From an uncultured Oscillospiraceae bacterium (GTDB taxonomy: Bacteria; Bacillota; Clostridia; Oscillospirales; Oscillospiraceae): a DNA stretch of 5,090 nt. How positions within the stretch are numbered: the stretch's first letter is position 1; each line of letters begins with the position of its first letter. The notes under the pieces were generated by a model, which was not told the DNA's origin, ran no database searches, and saw only the letters and a program-made list of their open reading frames with translations. Below, in pieces: positions 1 through 4,653 of the stretch. Made by a program: the position numbers and the translations under genes. Location: NCBI GenBank assembly GCA_947627085.1, contig CANQUO010000150.1:1-5090 (forward strand), given 5' to 3'.

Positions 1-56
1 ATCTGGCCCGGGAGGGGGAGCGTGTCCGGTGTGGACTGGATCTGTACCCGGAGGGC
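1..56. other. Edge segment that breaks purD homology
   Basis: The purD frame stays open here but gives ALRVQIQSTPDTLPLPGQ, where GAR synthetases normally continue with a residue run like EVSVLAF followed by a PM...DHKR motif. The other two minus frames give no PurD-like sequence either, so a single frameshift does not rescue it. The plus-strand frame starting at base 3 reads LAREGERVRCGLDLYPEGG, which has plausible coding composition, but I do not recognise it. The simplest readings are a chimeric contig end or a real insertion or rearrangement breakpoint near base 56-60. Confidence 0.5.
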
Positions 57-629
57 GGGACCTGTAAGAAATTCCTCGATGACGACGCGGCTGCCGCTCT
101 TGCCGAACTTGCCGCCGTCTATCATGTCGCGCACGGCGGTTTCCGCCTCCTCAAGGTTTTGGGCTATTATGACGCCCTTGCCCAGAGCCAGCCCGTCGGC
201 CTTGACCACGATGGGCGCGCCCACGCTGTCAACATATCTCAGGGCCTTATCCATGTCGGTGAAGGTCTCGAATTTCGCCGTGGGTATGTGGTATTTTTTC
301 ATAAGCGCCTTGGAAAAGGCCTTGCTGGCCTCGATTATGGCGGCGTTTTTCTTAGGTCCGAAGGCCTGGACGCCTATCTTCTCAAGCTCGTCCACGCATC
401 CCAACGCCAGCGGGTCGTCCGGCGCCACCACGGCGTAATCTATGTCGTTTCCTGATGCGAATTTGACTATCCCCTCGATGTCCGTGGCGCCGATGGGCAC
501 GCACACCGCGTCCGCGGCGATGCCGCCGTTGCCGGGAAGGGCGTATATCGTATCCACCGCCGGGTTTTTCTTAATGGCCTTGATTATCGCATGCTCGCGG
601 CCCCCGCCGCCAACAACAAGAATGTTCAT
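1..629 (-). CDS. purD: Phosphoribosylamine-glycine ligase (GAR synthetase), 5' part, off the window edge
   Basis: PurD is the cytosolic ATP-grasp ligase that joins phosphoribosylamine and glycine to give GAR, the second step of IMP synthesis. My translation gives 209 residues before the edge, against roughly 420 in the family. The N-terminal domain opens with MNILVVGGGGREHAI (1-15), the family signature, followed by LPGNGGIA (31-38) and VVAPDDPLALG (67-77, the usual VVGPE-PL region). The ATP-grasp part shows KADGLALGKGV (143-153) and RVVIEEFLTGP (181-191). ATG at 629 is chosen because a GGAGG site lies 5 nt upstream and the signature begins there. It is the last operon gene in view, separated from the AICAR transformylase gene by repeat copy A. 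After P191 the next 18 residues (ALRVQIQ...) do not match the expected beta-strand and PMP-S-DHKR region of PurD, so the last 56 bases are suspect. Identity is near certain for bases 57-629. Confidence 0.93.
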   Translation of the reverse strand, partial: MNILVVGGGGREHAIIKAIKKNPAVDTIYALPGNGGIAADAVCVPIGATDIEGIVKFASGNDIDYAVVAPDDPLALGCVDELEKIGVQAFGPKKNAAIIEASKAFSKALMKKYHIPTAKFETFTDMDKALRYVDSVGAPIVVKADGLALGKGVIIAQNLEEAETAVRDMIDGGKFGKSGSRVVIEEFLTGPALRVQIQSTPDTLPLPGQ

Positions 630-634
630 AATCT

Positions 635-639
635 CCTCC
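635..639 (-). promoter_or_regulatory. Ribosome binding site of purD
   Basis: On the minus strand GGAGG sits 5 nt before the ATG at 629, within a longer GGGGAGGAG purine tract. It fixes the purD start and shows that purD is translated independently of the distant upstream gene. Confidence 0.85.
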
Positions 640-677
640 CCAGAGCGTAGTTTCTGAGCTCAAATTTTAATTTGAAT

Positions 678-845
678 ATTTTTTGCAAGGACATGTGCCT
701 TGCAAAAAATCCCTTTTGTCACGCAAGTGCCGCCTCCGGCGGCGCGCGGCGTGACAGCAGGAATAAATTTTTGAATTTCGCAAAATTCAAAAATTTATTC
801 CGCACGTCCCCCTTGGTTTAAAAGGCCCCCGGCCTTTTAGACCAG
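678..845 (+). repeat. Structured intergenic repeat, copy A (four-hairpin element)
   Basis: This 168 nt element fills most of the purH'-purD gap. It reads as four consecutive hairpins on the plus strand. P1 is 678-690/698-710, a perfect 13 bp stem with loop ACATGTG. P2 is an outer 8 bp stem 717-724/749-756, an internal loop AA (725-726) opposite GCG (746-748), and an inner 8 bp stem 727-734/738-745 with loop TCC. P3 is a perfect 19 bp AT-rich stem 760-778/783-801 with loop CGCA. P4 is 813-827/831-845, 15 bp closed by GGCC-CCC-GGCC. Linkers are CCCTTT, GCA and GCACGTCCCCC. Its partner is copy B at 4477-4648. The non-Watson-Crick pairs (728.744, 813.845, 818.840) are all G.U on this strand. P4 ends 1 nt from the stop codon of the AICAR transformylase gene. 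It could be a mobile BOX/ERIC-like repeat, a small RNA, or an RNA processing element. The family is not recognised. Confidence 0.88.
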
Positions 846-846
846 A

Positions 847-2031
847 TTAGTGATGAAATAGCCGCATCCCCGTGAACGCCATCGCCATGCCGTACTTGTC
901 GGCCACCTCGATGACGTTGTCGTCCCGGACGGACCCTCCCGGCTCGGCCACATACTTCACGCCGCTCTTGTGGGCCCGCTCTATGTTGTCCCCGAAGGGG
1001 AAGAAGGCGTCGGAGCCCAGGGAGACGTCGGTTATTTTGTCGAGGTACTCCCTCTGCTCATCGGCGGAGAAGTATTTTGGCCGCTCGGTGAAGTAGCGCT
1101 GCCACACGCCGTCGGCGGTGACGTCCTCCTCGTTGTGGTTAATAAACCCGTCGATCACGTTGTCCCGGTCGGCCCGGCCCAATCCCTTTATGAAGGGGAG
1201 CTCCAGCACGCGCTCAGACTGGCGAAGCTGCCAGGTGTCGGCCTTGCCGCCCGCAAGGCGGGTACAGTGGATGCGGCTCTGCTGGCCCGCGCCCACGCCG
1301 ATGGCCTGCCCGTCAAAGGCGAAGCACACGGAGTTCGACTGGGTGTATTTGAGGGTGATGAGGGAGATTATAAGGTCCCTTTTGGCAAAATCCGGGATGT
1401 CCTTATTCTCCGTCACCACGTTTTTAAGTAGGTCGTAGTCTATCTTGAAATCGTTCCTGCCCTGGGAGAAGGTCACGCCAAAGACGTCCTTTGTCTCCTC
1501 GTGCTCGGGGATATATTTTTCGTCGATCTTTACCACGTTATAGGCGCCCTTTTTCTTGGCGGAGAGTATCTCCAGGGCCTCCGGGGTGTAGCCGGGAGCG
1601 ATGACGCCGTCGGAGACCTCACGCTTTATTATTTTCGCGGTGGTCACGTCGCAGATATCGGAGAGAGCTATCCAGTCGCCGAAGCTGCTCATGCGGTCGG
1701 TGCCGCGGGCCCTGGCGTAGGCCGAGGCCAGTGGGGAGTCGTCAAGCCCCTCGATATCCGCCACAAAGCAGGCGCGCTTGAGCTCGTCGGAGAGCTTATT
1801 GCCCACCGCCGCCCCGGCGGGGGACACGTGCTTGAAGCTGGCCGCCGCGGGAAGGCCGATCTCCGTCTTGAGCTCCCGCACAAGCTGCCAGGAGTTGAGG
1901 GCGTCAAGGAAATTTATATACCCGGGCCGGCCGTTCAGCACCTCGATGGGCAGGGCACCGCCTGAGCGCATGAATATCTTCGCCGGCTTCTGGTTGGGGT
2001 TACAGCCGTATTTAAGTTCAAATTCTATCAT
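847..2031 (-). CDS. purH: Stand-alone AICAR transformylase (PurH C-terminal-type domain)
   Basis: This enzyme transfers a formyl group from 10-formyltetrahydrofolate to AICAR, giving FAICAR, the penultimate step of IMP synthesis. The 394 residues start directly at the transformylase domain (FELKYGCNPNQ, 4-14, matching the LRYGENPHQ motif). There is no N-terminal MGS-like cyclohydrolase domain, so this is half of a classical PurH. The catalytic Lys-His pair is in SFKHVSPAGAAVG (K67, H68). Other family blocks are SAYARARGTDRMSSFGDW (103-120), KYTQSNSV (228-235), GAGQQSRIHCTRLAG (247-261), SDAFFPFGDN (340-349) and a C-terminal RLFHH. From memory these blocks resemble vertebrate ATIC more than B. 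subtilis or E. coli PurH. ATG 2031 is preferred over GTG 2043 because GAGG lies 6 nt upstream of it. The gene follows the IMP cyclohydrolase gene after 8 nt, so the two unfused activities are co-translated. TAA stop at 849-847. Confidence 0.95.
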   Translation of the reverse strand: MIEFELKYGCNPNQKPAKIFMRSGGALPIEVLNGRPGYINFLDALNSWQLVRELKTEIGLPAAASFKHVSPAGAAVGNKLSDELKRACFVADIEGLDDSPLASAYARARGTDRMSSFGDWIALSDICDVTTAKIIKREVSDGVIAPGYTPEALEILSAKKKGAYNVVKIDEKYIPEHEETKDVFGVTFSQGRNDFKIDYDLLKNVVTENKDIPDFAKRDLIISLITLKYTQSNSVCFAFDGQAIGVGAGQQSRIHCTRLAGGKADTWQLRQSERVLELPFIKGLGRADRDNVIDGFINHNEEDVTADGVWQRYFTERPKYFSADEQREYLDKITDVSLGSDAFFPFGDNIERAHKSGVKYVAEPGGSVRDDNVIEVADKYGMAMAFTGMRLFHH

Positions 2032-2035
2032 TTCG

Positions 2036-2041
2036 CACCTC
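2036..2041 (-). promoter_or_regulatory. Ribosome binding site deciding the AICAR transformylase start
   Basis: GAGGTG on the minus strand overlaps the TGA stop of the preceding gene, with GAGG ending 6 nt before ATG 2031. The alternative GTG at 2043 lies inside the upstream stop region and has no comparable site. The overlap suggests translational coupling with the IMP cyclohydrolase gene. Confidence 0.75.
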
Positions 2042-2744
2042 ACACGTTCTTATTTATGATGACGCTGTCCGCTTTTCCCGTGGCTATGTCGATGTAGCTC
2101 ACATAGAGCGACACCTTGTTGTCCGCGTTGAGCTTGTCCCATAAAAGGGCGGCAAACTCCCCGGCCGAAGTTGCCTCGATGGCTATCCTCTCCGGCTCCC
2201 CCTCAAAGCTGGGGATGGGGTCCCCGTCGCACTTATATGTGTGGATGAAGTGACCCACGCCGGGAAGGGGCCTTTCGTACTCGTAAAAATACCTGCAACA
2301 GCACTCCGGGTCCCCGTCCATGCTCTTGAGGATGGAGAGGGAGTATTTCCCCTCCGGTGTGACCACGCCGGAGATACGCGGGGTCCAGTTTGGCCCGTCG
2401 GGCTCAAAGGTCCGTGTGTGGAGCCCGTGGCGGTAGCAGTGTCCGTCCCTCATGTGGTCCCGGATGGTGTCCGTCTGGTCGCCGTTGGTGACGATGGTGG
2501 TCCCGTCCAGGACTCTCACCGGGTGGTAGATTATAAGGCTGGGGTCCTCCATCTTACTCTCGTCGAAGGCCTTCGTCCTTATGCCGTCCTCCGTGGCTTC
2601 AAATACCCGGTTGCGGCTGTTTTGGCTCCGGCCCATGATGAAATACGCCATCACGGCCTTTTTGTCGTCAACGCTCCGGCCAAGAATTATCCCCCGGCCG
2701 GGGTAGGTGTTTTCGCTGAGGAGCTTTCCGATGTCGTAGATCAT
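2040..2744 (-). CDS. purO: PurO-type IMP cyclohydrolase
   Basis: This protein should close FAICAR to IMP, the last step of the pathway, replacing the N-terminal domain of bifunctional PurH. The 234 residues carry features I associate with the PurO/IMP cyclohydrolase family first known from archaea: YPGRGIILGRS (14-24), a second Gly-Arg-Ser block MGRSQNSRNRVF (37-48), NGDQTD (87-92) and EPDGPNWTPRISG (114-126). It has no signal peptide or membrane segment, so it is cytosolic. The start at 2744 is supported by GGAGGG 6 nt upstream and by the ATGA overlap with the purN stop; a longer open frame to 2804 runs inside purN and is not used. Its position just before a PurH lacking the cyclohydrolase domain is strong independent support for the function. 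It is slightly longer than the archaeal protein as I remember it (about 200 residues). Confidence 0.9.
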   Translation of the reverse strand: MIYDIGKLLSENTYPGRGIILGRSVDDKKAVMAYFIMGRSQNSRNRVFEATEDGIRTKAFDESKMEDPSLIIYHPVRVLDGTTIVTNGDQTDTIRDHMRDGHCYRHGLHTRTFEPDGPNWTPRISGVVTPEGKYSLSILKSMDGDPECCCRYFYEYERPLPGVGHFIHTYKCDGDPIPSFEGEPERIAIEATSAGEFAALLWDKLNADNKVSLYVSYIDIATGKADSVIINKNV

Positions 2745-3349
2745 GCTTTTCCCTCCATAATCTCTTTCGATACCTTCTCGGCGGCCCGTGGCAGTATCAC
2801 CCACTCGGCCTCCTCCATGACTCTCCGCTGTAAGACCTCCGGCGTGTCTCCCTCTTTGACATAGACTGCCTTCTGGTCGATTATCCGGCCCCCGTCGGGG
2901 ACCTCGTTCACAAAATGCACCGTGGCCCCGGTGACCTTCACCCCGTAAGAAAGGGCCGCCTCGTGGACCTTGAGGCCGTAAAAGCCCTTCCCGCAGAAGC
3001 TGGGTATAAGCGCCGGGTGGACGTTTATTATCCTCTCCGGCCAGCGGGAGGTGAAATCCCCGCTCAGTATGCTCATGAACCCGGCCAAAATTATGAGCTC
3101 CACGCTATGCGCCTCAAGCGCCTCCTGAAGGGCCCTTTCGAACCCCTCCTGACCGCCAAGGTCCCGATTGCGCAGTGTAAGAGCCTCTATCCCGGCATTT
3201 TTCGCCCGCTCAAGGGCGTAGGCCCCGCCGACATTGGAGACCACCAGCACGATCTGGCCGCTTTTTATGATGCCGCTTTTTTGGGCGTCAATGAGCGCCT
3301 GAAGGTTTGTCCCACCGCCGGAGACAAGCACCGCTATTTTCGTCAGCAT
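2741..3349 (-). CDS. purN: Phosphoribosylglycinamide formyltransferase (GAR transformylase)
   Basis: PurN formylates GAR with 10-formyltetrahydrofolate to give FGAR, the third step of IMP synthesis, in the cytosol. The 202 residues match the usual length. The N-terminal substrate loop is VLVSGGGTNLQALI (7-20). The catalytic triad of the family is present as N109 and H111 in IINVHPALIPSF and D152 in VNEVPDGG (equivalent to E. coli N106, H108, D144). ATG 3349 begins 7 nt inside the end of purM, and the TGA stop overlaps the next start as ATGA, so three consecutive genes are tightly coupled. No folate-independent purT-like gene is visible in the window. Confidence 0.97.
   Translation of the reverse strand: MLTKIAVLVSGGGTNLQALIDAQKSGIIKSGQIVLVVSNVGGAYALERAKNAGIEALTLRNRDLGGQEGFERALQEALEAHSVELIILAGFMSILSGDFTSRWPERIINVHPALIPSFCGKGFYGLKVHEAALSYGVKVTGATVHFVNEVPDGGRIIDQKAVYVKEGDTPEVLQRRVMEEAEWVILPRAAEKVSKEIMEGKA
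2751..2756 (-). promoter_or_regulatory. Ribosome binding site of the IMP cyclohydrolase gene
   Basis: GGAGGG on the minus strand, inside the end of purN, lies 6 nt before ATG 2744. It rules out the longer reading that starts at 2804 and supports coupling through the ATGA stop/start overlap. Confidence 0.85.
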
Positions 3350-4383
3350 AGCTCCATCCTCTTGTCCGACCGGACCACACTGCCGCAGACATATGGCTCC
3401 TCTCCGGCGGCCCGCAGGACCTGAAGGGCCATGTCCGCGTTCTCCCCGGCCACGACGACGGTCATGCCCACGCCCATGTTGTAGACGTTGAACATCTCCC
3501 GCTCCGGCACATTTCCGAGCCTGCTCAGCACCTTGAATATGGGCAATATATCAAGGCTGCCCTTATCTATCCTCGCACCCATCCCCTCCGGGAGCGCCCG
3601 GGGGATGTTCTCATAAAACCCGCCGCCCGTTATGTGGGCGATGGACTTGACCTCCACGGCGTCCAAAAGCGCCAATATGGGTTTTACGTATATCCTTGTG
3701 GGCGTCAGGAGCGTCTCCCCCACGGTCCTGTCCCCCAGCTCCTCAAATTTGTCCGTGAGCTCCGTGCCGGACTCGGCCAGTACCTTCCGCACCAGGGAAA
3801 AGCCGTTTGAGTGTAACCCCGAGGACCGAAGGGCAATTATGGCGTCCCCCTCCTTCACGGACTCGGGCCTCAATACCCTGTCCCTGTCCACGACGCCCAC
3901 GGCAAAGCCCGCCAGATCGTACTCCTCCTCCGGCATTAGCCCCGGGTGCTCCGCCGTCTCGCCGCCGATAAGAGCGCACCCAGCCCGGACGCACCCCTCG
4001 GCAACGCCCCCGACGATGGAGGCGATCTTCTCGGGGATGTTCCGCCCGCAGGCGATGTAATCCAGGAAGAAAAGGGGCTTGGCGCCACAGCAGATTATGT
4101 CGTTTACGCACATCGCCACACAGTCGATGCCCACGGTGTCGTGCTTATCGAGCTCAAAGGCCAGCTTCACCTTTGTGCCCACGCCGTCGGTGCCGGAGAC
4201 CAGCACGGGCTGACGCATACCGGCAAGGTTCGGCACAAACGTCCCGCCGAAGCCCCCGATGTCGTCGTCCGCCCCGGGGATGACGGTGCGCTTGACGTGG
4301 GCGCGCATCAGCTCCACGGCCTTGTACCCGGCGGTGATATCCACCCCCGCCGCGGCGTAAAAATCGGATCTGGAGTCGTTCAT
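3343..4383 (-). CDS. purM: Phosphoribosylformylglycinamidine cyclo-ligase (AIR synthetase)
   Basis: PurM uses ATP to close FGAM into AIR, the fifth step of IMP synthesis, as a cytosolic homodimer. The 346 residues equal the usual length. Family blocks appear in order: DIGGFGG (41-47), SGTDGVGTKVKLA (63-75), the CVNDI-CCGA region (92-101), IGGETAEHPG (139-148), SSGLHSNGFSLVR (187-199), HITGGGF (250-256) and YNMGVGM (301-307). ATG 4383 is chosen over the in-frame TTG at 4410 because AAAGGA lies 9 nt upstream of it and MNDSRSDFYAAAGVDI aligns with the family N terminus. It overlaps purN by 7 nt. Upstream it is separated from purF by about 270 bases containing repeat copy B and a small hairpin, so its expression may depend on read-through of that structured gap. 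Confidence 0.97.
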   Translation of the reverse strand: MNDSRSDFYAAAGVDITAGYKAVELMRAHVKRTVIPGADDDIGGFGGTFVPNLAGMRQPVLVSGTDGVGTKVKLAFELDKHDTVGIDCVAMCVNDIICCGAKPLFFLDYIACGRNIPEKIASIVGGVAEGCVRAGCALIGGETAEHPGLMPEEEYDLAGFAVGVVDRDRVLRPESVKEGDAIIALRSSGLHSNGFSLVRKVLAESGTELTDKFEELGDRTVGETLLTPTRIYVKPILALLDAVEVKSIAHITGGGFYENIPRALPEGMGARIDKGSLDILPIFKVLSRLGNVPEREMFNVYNMGVGMTVVVAGENADMALQVLRAAGEEPYVCGSVVRSDKRMELC

Positions 4384-4392
4384 ATGGAAACA

Positions 4393-4398
4393 TCCTTT
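4393..4398 (-). promoter_or_regulatory. Ribosome binding site of purM
   Basis: AAAGGA on the minus strand lies 9 nt before ATG 4383. The in-frame TTG at 4410 would place this site inside the coding region and has no site of its own, so the site decides the start. Confidence 0.75.
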
Positions 4399-4430
4399 CT
4401 CAGTATCCAAAAAACTTTAAATTTTTCTCC

Positions 4431-4470
4431 AATTGGCATTGAAGCCCTCCGGGCCTCGTAAACCCCAATT
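4431..4470 (-). promoter_or_regulatory. Two-tier hairpin in the purM leader
   Basis: Read on the minus (mRNA) strand, an outer 6 bp stem AATTGG/CCAATT (4470-4465 with 4436-4431) encloses an inner 7 bp stem GAGGCCC/GGGCTTC (4457-4451 with 4447-4441) with loop GGA. The only non-Watson-Crick pair, G4455.T4443, is a G.U wobble in the mRNA and would be an A.C mismatch on the plus strand, so this fold fits the sense transcript, unlike the adjacent repeat. No T-tract follows closely; TTTTTT occurs about 20 nt further on. It could be a weak attenuator, an mRNA end or stability structure, or chance. The remaining bases 4384-4430 are AT-rich leader with the purM ribosome binding site. Confidence 0.35.
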
Positions 4471-4476
4471 CAAATC

Positions 4477-4648
4477 AATTTTCGCGGCGACATGCGCGTC
4501 GCGAAAATTACCTCTTGTTTTGCAAGTGTGCCGCTTGCGGCGCGCGCGGCAAAACGGCAGGAATAAATTTTTTGAATTTCGCAAAATTCAAAAAGTTTAT
4601 TCCGCACGTTCCCCATTGTCGGCAAAGGCCAACGGCCTTTGTCGACAA
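4477..4648 (+). repeat. Structured intergenic repeat, copy B (four-hairpin element)
   Basis: This 172 nt element in the purF-purM gap has the same four hairpins, order and spacing as copy A. P1 is 4477-4489/4497-4509 with loop ACATGCG. P2 has outer stem 4516-4523/4549-4556, internal loop AA/GCG (4524-4525, 4546-4548) and inner stem 4526-4533/4538-4545 with loop CTTG. P3 is a 20 bp AT-rich stem 4560-4579/4584-4603 with loop CGCA. P4 is 4616-4630/4634-4648 closed by GGCC-AAC-GGCC. Linkers are ACCTCT, GCA and GCACGTTCCCCA. Stems P1, outer P2 and P4 differ from copy A mainly by paired, compensating changes. The six non-Watson-Crick pairs (4487.4499, 4516.4556, 4527.4544, 4529.4542, 4568.4595, 4622.4642) are all G.U on the plus strand. 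Similarity to copy A ends at the P1 and P4 outer ends, which defines the element. P4 ends 5 nt from the purF stop. Confidence 0.88.
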
Positions 4649-4653
4649 GACAT

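Noticed and set aside
630..720. Internal sigma70-type promoter for purD in the AT-rich gap
   Set aside because: TTGCAA and TAAAAT occur on the minus strand but at a spacing of about 13 nt, and the -35 candidate lies in stem P1; AT-richness alone explains them.
691..812. Pseudoknot between the P1 loop and the P3-P4 linker (ATGTG with CACGT)
   Set aside because: Copy A can form 5 pairs, but the C in the copy B loop ACATGCG breaks the central pair, so it is not supported by both copies.
678..845. Rho-independent terminator after the AICAR transformylase gene
   Set aside because: No hairpin in the element is followed directly by a U-tract on the minus strand. The runs of T are inside stems P1 and P3, and four consecutive hairpins with covariation do not fit a simple terminator.
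670..855. Target-site duplication flanking the repeat elements
   Set aside because: The bases just outside 678/845 and 4477/4648 show no convincing direct repeat, so transposition is not demonstrated from this window.
970..1431. Long open frame on the plus strand inside the AICAR transformylase gene
   Set aside because: It is an antisense shadow of a highly conserved enzyme, has no ribosome binding site support, and shows no recognisable family. The same applies to the other plus-strand open frames over purD, purN, purM and purF.
2745..2804. Longer N terminus for the IMP cyclohydrolase starting at 2804
   Set aside because: It lies wholly inside purN, lacks family similarity, and is outcompeted by ATG 2744 with GGAGGG at 6 nt and an ATGA overlap.
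4384..4653. Purine riboswitch or PurR box upstream of purM
   Set aside because: The purine aptamer core and a PurR-box-like motif are not visible, and the region is internal to the operon; the operon promoter lies outside the window.
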